Origin: Xestospongia bergquistia
Lineage: Eukaryota; Porifera; Demospongiae; Haplosclerida; Petrosiidae
NCBI GenBank assembly: GCA_963965975.1
Contig: OZ014411.1
Coordinates: forward strand, 1,845,001-1,909,000
Direction of reading: 5' to 3'
DNA length: 64,000 nt
Numbering within the stretch: position 1 is the stretch's first letter; each line of letters opens with the position of its first letter. The notes under the pieces are model-generated. The model saw only the letters and a program-made list of their open reading frames with translations, was not told where the DNA came from and searched no databases. Of this stretch, positions 12,640 to 24,560 are shown in pieces. The position numbers and the translations under genes were made by a program.

Positions 12640-14540
12640 GATTTAGGTTTTTATTTTATAATGCTGTCATTGACAACTCGTTGGAAAGTTTGACACAACA
12701 AACAACTGACACATCTCCTAGCTTAAGAGGATTTGTTTATAATTATGGCGAGTATAGGAGTGATAATATCTGTCTTCAAAGATAATGTGGTTTTGCCTAG
12801 TGTAAGATGCCAGATTTTTTTACAAGATTTATATGGTTTAATGTTCAGGAGATGAGTATTAACTAGCTTGTCCATTTATATGTAAATGTTGTTATCGGCT
12901 GATTGAGGAGCACTACATTTTATCATACTATACTTGGATAACTCTTAGTCAAAATCTAATGATATCTAATAGCATACTGGTAAGTGCATTCATTATCATT
13001 TTTTATTGTTAGATTTATATGAAATCTTAAATATATAAGCACTGTCTTTAATAAGACGTTGGAGTAAATAAACTTTGTACTCATAATCAGTTAGGTAAAC
13101 TGGCAAGCTAGTCAACCACGATCATACCAAGATTGATAGAGATACAACAAACAATAACACAAGAGAGGGACAATGCAACATAAAAGTAAACACATGGAGC
13201 AACCACCAACTGAACATGCTCAAATTAACACACACATAATTCAATACACTACAATGATCTGTTAATAATTAAACAGTGACACTCTAACTATGACAGAAAC
13301 CTTGAACTTTCAATCTTGTCCCCTTATCCACTCGAAGAGCTATTTCTATATGGTTATTATATATAAAACTTGTTTTCTTTAGGCATAGAGGAAGAGTATA
13401 TATATAACTGCTGTAAGTTACAAATATTTTGAAAAGCAACTATATGTGTCACTGTAGAAACTGAAATATTTATCTAATGACTAAATGGTCATACAGGTAG
13501 CACATAAAGTATACATCATAATGTTTTATATAAACATTGCTTTCAGGTTTGTGCCTTGCTTTGTATGTTGCATTTAAAGTAAATGTTATACTGTTTTCAT
13601 TTCCTAACATACTATAATATTGACTATAAATAGTTAATCTGATAGTATACAATAGGATGCTTAGTTAATCTGATAGTACATTATATAGTTTATTGTCCAA
13701 TAATTGAAGCCACAACCAGGTATGTTCTACTTCAACTGAACTAACCAGTATACTAGATAGTTTGATTCAAAATTTAATAATATCTATATTTTGCTCATAA
13801 CTTCTATTATTGTACAATTAACTAGATAGAAGTTGTTGGCTTCTAGTTGTCTGTATACATAATTATTGATTGGGACTGTTATAGGTTTAGCTTTGTAGTA
13901 ACTCAGTACTATAGTATAATGGCACTGACTTAGGATTTAATTAAAAATGCGAGGTGGGATATGTTTGGAATGTAGAGAGTGGTATGTGTTACTCAATCTA
14001 TTTTGATTGGTGTTAATATTATCACTTGTAAATGCTACAGAGTATACAAAGACATTAAAGAAGATACAAACGTTTTCATTATTGGACAAAGTGGTCTTTT
14101 GTAAGTTTGTGAAAATAAATATTTTATTTTCATTTGTGTTAAATTTAAAGATGGTTTTGACAATTAATGTGCATATATATATATAATCTATATTGTTATG
14201 AGGGGCTATAGCTAAAGCAAGTCAAACTAATTCTATTCTATTTGAAGTTATAGAAAATGCAAAAAATTGCTCAAGCTAAACATAAATAGCTAACATGTTT
14301 AGTCTCTAAAACAAAATCAGTTAGTGACAAATGAACAGTGTTATTTCATATACTGACATATATATAGCATTCCAAAAATCAAGATTTTTAAAAGTATAAG
14401 TAAATTTTGCTATTAATTATATTAGGTCATTAATGCAATTATTTTCAATTACAGATGATTATTAACATGTCCTATAATTTTTTTAGCTGTACTATAGCAT
14501 CTACATTAAGAATTTATACATGCGTTTAACCAATGAATCA
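12640..14540. other. Intergenic, no gene recognised
   Basis: AT-rich, with only short open frames on either strand. I found no domain, tRNA or repeat family in it. The end of the stretch forms the upstream region of receptor copy 1 and does not resemble the upstream regions of copies 2 and 3. Confidence 0.4.
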
Positions 14541-14626
14541 TTAGTTATCACGTGCATGACACAATAAAAAAGATATTATTCGTAGCTTAATAGAAAACTT
14601 TCAGTGGATCTCATTGTAAAATCGAT

Positions 14627-17600
14627 ATGAACCTACTCTTTACAATCTTGTTTGTGCGCGTTTTACTTTCGAATGTTACAAGTAAGTATTAGAATTATAA
14701 GTAAATTTGTCTTAAGAATATTACTAGGTCAGAAAAGTAAAGTAGGAAAGTCTTACAAAAGCAAATCTAGATCTAGTGTTTCAAACATTGGAGGTTATTG
14801 GTATCTAAATGTTGAGGTACCAGCAACTTGTTCAGGGAGTATAGATCAGTACAAAATTGGATATTATGATGACAATTTGAGAAGTGGAACTTACTATGCA
14901 ACTCTTGCTGTATGGAAACCAACTGGAGGAGGATCTTATGAAAAAGTAAATTATCAATTGAAGTATGTTAATAATTTGCTTTAATTATAGGATAATAACA
15001 CCATAATATCATACAGCTTACTTTTAAATGGTGAGTATAAAGAGAGTGTCATTATTATATTAAGTTTTGATACTCTACAGATCGCAGAAAAACTAAGAAA
15101 AAAGGGCCTAATCTTAAGACAGAAACAGTTAATTTATTATCTCCTGTTGGAGTTCGTAGAGGAAGTGTTATCGGAATTTATTTAGGCACTAGTAACCCTA
15201 TACAAGTAATAGGAAAAACAACTGATATTAAAATCAAAAATATTCCTACTGGAGTGTGCAGGACAGCAGATAGTGTATCTGCTATAGCAATAGACTGTAG
15301 TACTGGAAGTAATATACAAAATCAAATATTACATGCTGAGGCTGTTATTAGTAAGTAATAATATATTTACAAATAAAGATTTACTAGTGTCTGCTATTCT
15401 TTCAAGTTGTCATTGTACATGTTATAACATATAACAATGAGATCTTGAATTGATCAATTGATTAAATTAAGTAATATATGGTATAAAAGGTACACGTAGC
15501 AAACTTATTTTGATCAAAAAGGAAGCAAAATAATAATGTATTATTACTTATCTGGCTTTATAAATAAATAATTTCATAATATGTGACCTTATTTGCAAAG
15601 AGGGACCACTTCTGTCAAAACATTTGTGACCTGATTTGTTAAAAATCAACTACTCAAACATCACAAAAAACAGTTTTGTATACATACAGTTGTTATTCAC
15701 AAATATTTTGACAGAAATGGTCTCTTTTTGCAAATCAGGTCACATCATTAATAATTAAATGAGTTAAGTTTGTTTTTTACATATACAAGTTGTATAACAA
15801 TGTACTAGTTAAATTGACCTATCAAATTATATTAATTGTGTTCCTTTAGCTGTTGTTGAATGTGGCAATGTGCCAAGTGTTACCAATGCTATTGCCACAC
15901 TAGTTGATGGAGATAAACAATACGGAGCTATTGTACAATATAACTGTAGCATTGGATTTATACCTACAGGAAATAGTACCATAACTTGTCCACTGAATGG
16001 ATCATGGCCTACATCTTTAACATGTACCATAGTAGAATGTTATGAGCCACATACAAGTAAGTGTTAGAATTATAAGTAATTTGTCTTAAGAGTTTTACTA
16101 GGTCAGAAATGTAATGTAGGAAAGTCTTACAAAAGCAAATCTAGATCTAGTGTTTCAAACATTGGAGGTTATTGGTATCTAAATGTTGAGGTTCCAGCAA
16201 CTTGTTCAGGGAGCATAGATCAGTACAAACTTCGATATTATTATGACAGATTAAATGATACTGAATATTTTAATGCAACTCTGCTATATGGAAACCAACT
16301 GGAGGCTATCTTATGAAAAAGTAATATTGAATTATCAATTGAAATAAGTTAATAATTTGTTCTAATTATATAGGATAATAACAGCATATTACCATACAGC
16401 TTTAATAGTAAGTACAAAGAGAATGTAATTATTATATTAAGTTTCAATACTACTACAGATCGACGCACAAAAACAAAATATAAGACAAAAACACGTTCTA
16501 GAGATCGAAGGAGAAAGGGATATATTCATTCAGATAGACCTGATTTAATATCTCCTGTTGGAGTTCGTAAAGGAAGTGTTATTGGAGTTTATTTAGCCAT
16601 TATTAATCCTATACAAGCAATAGTAGAAACATCTGATATTACAACCAGAAATGTTTCTACTGGAGTGTGCAGAACAGCAGACAATGTGTCTGCTATAACA
16701 ATAGACTGTAGTAATGGAAGTAATGTGCAAGTTCTAATATTAAATGCAGAAGCTGTTATTAGTAAGTAATAATGTGTTTACAAATATAGCTGTTGACATT
16801 GTTATATATAAGAACGACATCTTAAAAATACGTATCACTTAGTTGATTTTATATACCAATATTTGTAAATATTCGTGACTATACAAATTGTATGTAGCAA
16901 ACTTCTTTGATCTAGTAAAAAAAACATAATACTGTTTGATTATTAATGCATTACTGATTATATATAGTTAAATAAACTTTCATTTCATAACATATTAGTA
17001 ATTAAAATAGTGTTATGTTTACATTTAGCATATACAACCTACGTATTATTATGCTATTTTTTCCCTTAGCTGTTGTTGACTGTGGCAATGTGCCAAATGT
17101 TACAAATGCTATTGCCACACTAATTGATGGAGATACACAATATGGAGCTACTGTACAATATAACTGTAGTATTGGATATATACCTATAGGAAATAGTACA
17201 ATAACATGTCCACTGAATGGAACATGGCCTACAACTTTAACTTGTATCTTAGTAGAATGTAGTGATCCAGGGGCACCAGTCAATGGACATACAATGAGCA
17301 ATAATTTTACATATGGTTCTACAGTGACATTTTCATGTGATCCTGGATATAAACTTCAAGGTAATGAAACAGCACTATGTCAAGCTAATGGTCAATGGAG
17401 TAGTAACATACCATTATGTTTGATTATTGATTGTCCTGATCCTGGAATATCTAATAATGATCAGCGAAACAGTAGTAACTTCAGCTATGTTGGATCTATT
17501 AGTTTCACATGTAATACTGGGAATGAACTATCAGGTAATTCTGTAATTGTATGTCGAGTTATGAAAAGTGGGCCACTACCAATATGCATAATATTACTTA

Positions 17601-18356
17601 TTATATTGAATCAAGAGTACCTGATAATGGCTCTGCATTACTTTTTCCATTAAATGTGACTACATTTAATATATTAATATATGTGTGTCTAAGCTGTCCA
17701 TATATATGTATACAGTACAGACAATGAAATAAGAAAGTGGTAAATCAATGTTTTATAAAAATTCTATTTTCTGCTTAAACAATTTTGTTATAGAGAATAC
17801 TTTATTAACAACCATCTTCACATCAGTAATGATTAACACAACTACAGGTATAATAAAATAATTACATATGACATTACTAAAATTTTCAATATTTTCTCTG
17901 AAACTACTATAGCAGAGAACACTTTCTTAGATACTAGATTAACATTTGTTGTTAGTTCAGCTTTGATAATAAGTATTGCCATTATTGTGATTATAACTTT
18001 GGTCTTGACTGTTGTCATTGTATGTAATAAAAAATCAAGGTAATAAATCCAATATTTTAAAACATTAACATTTACATTTTTCCAGACATAAAGAAAAAAC
18101 TGCTATGACAACTAGTCCATATTATGAAACAGTGAACTCACCTACCACATTGTAAGTATGCAATATTATCTTAAAATATCTTAATACTTATTATAGAAAT
18201 GGAGCCTCAGAGCCAATAGATGACAATACTTTGACTGAAGAATACGCAGATTATGATATTCCAGTAGTTAATACTACTGACATACCAATGACTGAATGTC
18301 CAGCTTATGTTGCAACTACACATTCGGGAAATAAACATATCAATCAGTTTCCTTAA
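14627..18356 (+). pseudogene. Sushi receptor copy 1 (short tyrosine tail), frameshifted in exon 6
   Basis: Exons: 14627-14681, 14728-14945, 14991-15030, 15081-15350, 15850-16056, 16102-16320, 16374-16407, 16459-16761, 17070-about 17534, 17794-17847, 17913-18039, 18086-18151 and 18197-18356. They encode a signal peptide (MNLLFTILFVRVLL), an unnamed ectodomain with [19 protein letters not shown], one sushi, the same ectodomain again, about three sushi, a TM span (SSALIISIAIIVIITLVLTVVI) and a tail with YYETV, YADYDIPV and AYVAT. Against copy 2, exon 6 lacks one base near 16280 and another near 16305, giving an in-frame TGA at 16314-16316. Only a truncated, possibly secreted form could be made unless these are assembly errors. 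The first ectodomain exon looks converted from the second module and has lost a Cys. The end of exon 9 is uncertain; the phase-compatible donor GTAATT lies inside the last sushi. Confidence 0.75.
15581..15745. mobile_element. Foldback MITE in intron 4 of receptor copy 1
   Basis: The left arm begins ATGTGACCTTATTTGCAAAG and its reverse complement closes the element (TTTGCAAATCAGGTCACAT). The arms are about 55 bases around a short loop. Related copies lie at 20481-20646, 25456-25680 and 31313-31530. There is no coding capacity. Confidence 0.85.
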
Positions 18357-19445
18357 TATTATTGTTTATTGTTAAGTAGGCTCAGTATAATAATAGTAAC
18401 ATCTTTCTTATCAGTATTCTTCTTATTAGTCACAGTTGTGCTACAGTGAATGCTTGTGCTCTAAATACAACTCTTAATAAAAAAAAAACTTTTTAAAAGA
18501 TCCTATTAAAAGATCCTATTTACTGCACCAAAGTCACTTCAAAATTTAAAATTAGTCAATATATTCATCTCAGTTATAATCTATAGACGAGACAAAAGAT
18601 GTGTAGTGTTAACTACTGAAGTAATCGTATGAATCTCACATAGTAGTAATGTTGGTTTTGTAGACATGTATTCATTAAATTAATTCAATCAAGTTAATTT
18701 GTTAGTGTTATTTTAAATGATATAAGTTAATATATAATTACATAAAAGTATTAATTATAACAACACCTGGCCACATTTTTAAAGTAGGAAATAATGACAT
18801 CTGTACAGAGAACTAGTGTTTTAATATAAGGGAGATATTGTTATCAATATGTTGAGGAACCAGTGACTTATTTGTTTATTTTATATGATAACTATAATTA
18901 GTTTGGCATTATTTTCATTCACATTTTTATTTATTAACATCTTATTTACATGCATAAGATATGAATGAATCTTAATATACTTATTAATAACTTCATACTA
19001 AAGTCTAGTTTCACAACAGACACAATGCTGTTTTGTAGACTTCAGCATAAATCTATGTACCATTATTCGTCATATTTCAAGCATTGAATTAATAATTATT
19101 AATGATTTTAAATTTCTATGATTTAAATTATCACTGCAAAGCTATTAGAAGACAACCTGTAAATCATATAGTTATAATAGTATTATACTGACATAATTAA
19201 GTAGGACAATAATTAATGTAACATTTTTAGTTCTTAGTCAATGCTATCAAATTTAATGATGTATCTCTTAAAGCAATATGTACAATTAAGTTTTTTTATT
19301 TAAAAAAAATTGTAATTTAAACTTTTGTTGCAGTAACTCTCATTTACAAGATATTAGTACATACATTGTGCAATACGCGTACTAATTGCCTTATAAACAT
19401 GTTTAGAGAATTCATTTATGTTCATTAGAAAAAGCTTTCATGAAA
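18357..19445. other. Spacer between receptor copies 1 and 2
   Basis: This is 3' flank with an AATAAA-like signal near 18475, then AT-rich DNA. It is repeated almost unchanged at 23275-24348, so the spacer belongs to the 4.9 kb duplication unit. No gene seen. Confidence 0.6.
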
Positions 19446-19462
19446 GACGTCACGTGCACGTC
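19446..19462 (+). promoter_or_regulatory. ACGT-rich near-palindrome upstream of receptor copy 2
   Basis: GACGTCACGTGCACGTC lies 68-84 bases before the start codon. It contains overlapping CACGTG and GACGTCA cores of the kind bound by bHLH and bZIP factors. It is identical in copy 3 (24349-24365). Copy 1 keeps only TCACGTGCA (14548-14556). Function is inferred from conservation and position. Confidence 0.5.
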
Positions 19463-19529
19463 AAAACGTTCTAACATAATAGCTTCTCCTAGTTTATTTA
19501 CGTTTGTTGGTGTTCTTTCTCGAAGCAAT

Positions 19530-22500
19530 ATGAAGCTACTCACTTCGATCTTGTTTGCAAGCATTTTTGCTTCAAACGTAACTAGTAAGTAAACTAACCA
19601 TGTGTATTTATTGTTTATGTGTTACATCAGCTAAAACATGTAAAGTAGGAGATTATAACCAAAAAAAATCTAGTGGTTCAAACATTGGAGGATATTGGTA
19701 TCTAAACGTTGAGGTACCAGCAACTTGTTCAGGGAGTATAGATCAGTACAAAATTGGATATTATGATGACAATTTGAGAAGTGGAACTTACTATGCAACT
19801 CTTGCTGTATGGAAACCAACTGGAGGAGGATCTTATGAAAAAGTAAATTATCAATCAAAGTATGTTAATAATTTGCTTTAATTATAGGATAATAACACCA
19901 TAATATCATACAGCTTACTTTTAAATGGTGAGTATAAAGAGAGTGTCATTATTATATTAAGTTTTGATACTCTACAGATCGACGCAGCAAAACTAAGAAA
20001 AAAGGGCCTAATCTTAAGACAGAAACAGTTAATTTATTATCTCCTGTTGGAGTTCGTAGAGGAAGTGTTATCGGAATTTATTTAGGCACTAGTAACCCTA
20101 TACAAGTAATAGGAGAAACAGCTGATATTAAAATCAAAAAAGTTCCTACTGGAGTGTGCAGGACAGCAGATAGTGTATCTGCTATAGCAATAGACTGTAG
20201 TACTGGAAGTAATATACAAAATCAAATATTACATGCTGAGGCTGTTATTAGTAAGTAATAATATATTTACAAATAAAGCTTTACTAGTGTCTGCTATTCT
20301 TTCAAGTTGTCGTTGTACATGTTATAACATATAACAATGAGATCTTGAATTGATCAATTGATTAAATTAAGTAATATATGGTATAAAAGGTACACGTAGC
20401 AAACTTATTTTGATCAAAAAGGAAGCAAAATAATAATGTATTATTACTTATCTGGCTTTATAAATAAATAATTTCATAATATGTGACCTTATTTGCAAAG
20501 AGGGACCACTTCTGTCAAAACATTTGTGACCTGATTTGTTAAAAATCAACTACTCAAACATCACAAAAAAACAGTTTTGTATACATACTGCTGTTATTCA
20601 CAAATATTTTGACAGAAATGGTCTCTTTTTGCAAATCAGGTCACATCATTAATAATTAAATGAGTTAAGTTTGTTTTTTACATATACAAGTTGTATAACA
20701 ATGTATTAGTTAAATTGACCTATCAAATTTTATTAACTGTGGTCCTTTAGCTGTTGTTGAATGTGGCAATGTGCCAAGTGTTACCAATGCTATTGCCACA
20801 CTAGTTGATGGAGATAAACAATACGGAGCTATTGTACAATATAACTGTAGCATTGGATATATACCTACAGGAAATAGTACCATAACTTGTCCACTGAATG
20901 GATCATGGCCTACATCTTTAACATGTACCATAGTAGAATGTTATGAGCCACATACAAGTAAGTGTTAGAATTATAAGTAATTTGTCTTAAGAGTTTTACT
21001 AGGTCAGAAATGTAAAGTAGGAAAGTCTTACAAAAGCAAATCTAGATCTAGTGTTTCAAACATTGGAGGTTATTGGTATCTAAATGTTGAGGTTCCAGCA
21101 ACTTGTTCAGGGAGCATAGATCAGTACAAACTTCGATATTATTATGACAGATTAAATGATGCTGAATATTTTAATGCAACTCTTGCTATATGGAAACCAA
21201 CTGGAGGAGGATCTTATGAAAAAGTAATATTGAATTATCAATTGAAATAAGTTAATAATTTGTTCTAATTATATAGGATAATAACAGCATATTACCATAC
21301 AGCTTTAATAGTGAGTACAAAGAGAATGTAATTATTATATTAAGTTTCAATACTACTACAGATCGACGCACAAAAACAAAATATAAGACAAAAACACGTT
21401 CTAGAGATCGAAGGAGAAAAGGATATATTCATTCAGATAGACCTGATTTAATATCTCCTGTTGGAGTTCGTAAAGGAAGTGTTATTGGAGTTTATTTAGG
21501 CATTAGTAATCCTATACAAGCAATAGTAGAAACATCTGATATTACAACCAGAAATGTTTCTACTGGAGTGTGCAGGACAGCAGACAATGTGTCTGCTATA
21601 ACAATAGACTGTAGTAATGGAAGTAATGTGCAAGTTCTAATATTAAATGCAGAAGCTGTTATTAGTAAGTAATACTGTGTTTACAAATATAGCTGTTGAC
21701 ATTGTTATATATAATAATGACATCTTGAAAATACGTATCACTTAGTTGATTTTATATACCAATATTTGTAAATATTCGTGACTATACAAATTGTATGTAG
21801 CAAACTTCTTTGATCTAGTAAAAAAACATAATACTGTTTGATTATTAATGCATTACTGATTATATATAGTTAAATAAACTTTCATTTCATAACATATTAG
21901 TAATTAAAATAGTGTTATGTTTACATTTAGCATATACAACCTACGTATTATTATGCTATTTTTTCCCTTAGCTGTTGTTGACTGTGGCAATGTGCCAAAT
22001 GTAACAAATGCTATTGCCACACTAGTTGATGGAGATACACAATATGGAGCTACTGTACAATATAACTGTAGTATTGGATATATACCTATAGGAAATAGTA
22101 CAATAACATGTCCACTGAATGGAACATGGCCTACAACTTTAACTTGTACCATAGTAGAATGTAGTGATCCAGGGGCACCAGTCAATGGACATGCAATGAG
22201 CAATAATTTTACATTTGGTTCTACAGTAATATTTTCATGTGATCCTGGATATAAACTTCAAGGTAATGAAACAGCACTATGTCAAGCTAATGGTCAATGG
22301 AGTAGTAACATACCATTATGTTTGATTATTGATTGTCCTGATCCTGGAATATCTAATAATGATCAGCGAAACAGTAGTAACTTCAGCTATGGTGGATCTA
22401 TTAGTTTCACATGTAATACTGGGAATGAACTATCAGGTAATTCTGTAATTGTATGTCAAGTTAAGAAAAGTGGGCCACTAACAATATGTATAATATTACT

Positions 22501-23274
22501 TACTATATTGAATCAAGAGTACCTAATAATGGCTCTGCATTACCTTTTCCATTAAATGTGACTACATTTAATATATTAATATATGTGTGTCTAAGCTGTC
22601 CATATGTATGTATACAGTACAGACAATGAAATAAGAAAGTGGTAAACTAATGTTTTATAAAAATTCTATTTTCTGCTTAAACAATTTTGTTATAGAGAAT
22701 ATTTTATTAACAACCATCTTCACATCAGTAATGATTAACACAACTACAGGTATAATAAATAACTACATATGACATTACTGAAATTTTAAATATTTTTTTC
22801 TGAAACTACTATAGCAGAGAACATTTTCTTGGATACTAGATTAACATTTGTTGTTAGTTCAGCTTTGATAATAAGTATTGCTAGTATTGTGATTATAACT
22901 TTGGTCTTGACTGTTATCATTGTATGTAATAAAAAATCAAAGGAGTATAAATTAAGGTAATAAATCTAATATTTTTAAAACATAAACATTCACATTTTTC
23001 CAGACATAAAGAAAAAACTGCTATGACAACTAGTCCATATTATGAAACAGTGAACTCACCTATCACATTGTAAGTATGCAATATTATCTTAAAATATCTT
23101 AATACTTATTATAGAAATGGAGCCTCAGAGCCAATAGATGACAATACTTTGACTGAAGAATACGCAGATTATGATATGCCAGTAGTTAATACTACTGACA
23201 TACCAATGACTGAATGTCCAGCTTATGTTGCAACTACACATTCAGGAAATAAACATATCAATCAGTTTCCTTAA
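19530..23274 (+). CDS. Sushi receptor copy 2 with short tyrosine-motif tail
   Basis: The best-preserved short-tail receptor. Exons: 19530-19584, 19631-19842, 19888-19927, 19978-20250, 20751-20957, 21003-21223, 21277-21310, 21362-21664, 21972-about 22436, 22696-22749, 22815-22956, 23004-23069 and 23115-23274; the sum is in frame (743 residues). The signal peptide is [15 protein letters not shown]. Two repeats of an unnamed ectodomain follow ([16 protein letters not shown], then [16 protein letters not shown], then TGVCRTA), each followed by sushi modules. Then come a TM span near residues 630-655 and a tail with EYKL, YYETV, YADYDMPV and AYVAT. Such Tyr motifs could recruit SH2 proteins. The third C-terminal sushi has lost its Trp, and the fourth is out of frame. 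The join after exon 9 is therefore uncertain; GTAATT at 22437 is phase-compatible but truncates that module. The ectodomain type is known to me only as common in sponge gene models. Confidence 0.78.
20481..20646. mobile_element. Foldback MITE in intron 4 of receptor copy 2
   Basis: Same position and almost the same sequence as 15581-15745. The insertion therefore predates the duplication of copies 1 and 2. Confidence 0.85.
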
Positions 23275-24348
23275 TATTATTGTTTATTGTTAAATAGGCT
23301 CAGTATAATAATAGTAACATTTTTCTTATCAGTGTTCCTTCTATTAGTCACATTTGTGCTACAGTGAATGCTTGTGCTCTAAATACAACTCTTAATAAAA
23401 AAAATTAAAAGATCCTATTAAAAGATCCTATTTACTGCACCAAAGTCACTTCAAAATTTAAAATTAGTTAATATATTCATCTCAGTTATAATCTATAGAC
23501 AAGACAAAAGGTGTGTAGTGTTAACTACTGAAGTAATCATATGAATCTCACATGGTAGTAATGTTGGTTTTGTAGACATATATTCATTAAATTAATTCAA
23601 TCAAGTTAATTTGCTACTGTTATTTTAAACGATATAAGTTAATATATAATTACATAAAAGTATTAATTATAACAATATCCAGGCACATTTGTAAAGCAGG
23701 AAATAATGACATCTTTACAGAGAACAAGTGTTTTAATATAAGGGAGATATTGTTATCAATATGTTGAGGAACCAGTGATTTATTTGTTTATTTTATATGA
23801 TAACTATAATTAGTTTGGCATTGTTTTCATTCATATTTTTATCTATTAACACCTTCTTTACATGCATTATATGAATGAATCTTAATGTACTTATTAATAA
23901 CTTCATACTACAGTCTAATTTCACAGCAGACACAATGCTGTTTTATAGACTTCAGCATAAATCTATGTACCATTATTCGTCATATTTCAAGCATTGAATT
24001 AATAATTATTAATGATTTTAAATTTCTATGATTTAAATTATCACTGCAAAGCTATTAAAAGACAGCCTGTAAATCATATAGTTATAATAGTATTATACTG
24101 ACATAATGAAGTAAGACAATAATTAATGTAACATTTTTTAATTCTTAGTCAATGCTATCAAATTTAATGATGTATCGTTTAAAACAATATGTACAATTAT
24201 TAATAAGTTTTTTAATTTAAAAAAATTGTAATTTAAACTTTTGTTGTAGTAACTCTCATTTACAAGAAATTAGTACATACATTGTGCAATACACGTACTA
24301 ATTGCCTTGTAAATATGTTTAGAGAATCATATTATGCTTATTAGGAAA
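23275..24348. other. Spacer between receptor copies 2 and 3
   Basis: Near-identical to 18357-19445, with small indels. No coding region was recognised. Confidence 0.6.
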
Positions 24349-24365
24349 GACGTCACGTGCACGTC
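24349..24365 (+). promoter_or_regulatory. ACGT-rich near-palindrome upstream of receptor copy 3
   Basis: Identical to 19446-19462 and again 68-84 bases before the start codon. Confidence 0.5.
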
Positions 24366-24432
24366 AAAACGTTCTAACATTATAGCTCCTCCTAGTTTAT
24401 TTACGTTTGTTGGTGTTCTTTCTCGAAGTAAT

Positions 24433-24503
24433 ATGAAGCTACTCACTTCGATCTTGTTTGCAAGCATTTTTGCTTTAAACATAACTAGTAAGTAAATAAC
24501 TAA

Positions 24504-24560
<57 letters not shown>

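Noticed and set aside
16998..17301. Minus-strand open frames opposite sushi exons (also at 21.9 and 15.8 kb)
   Set aside because: They mirror conserved sushi coding sequence and repeat only because the array is duplicated.
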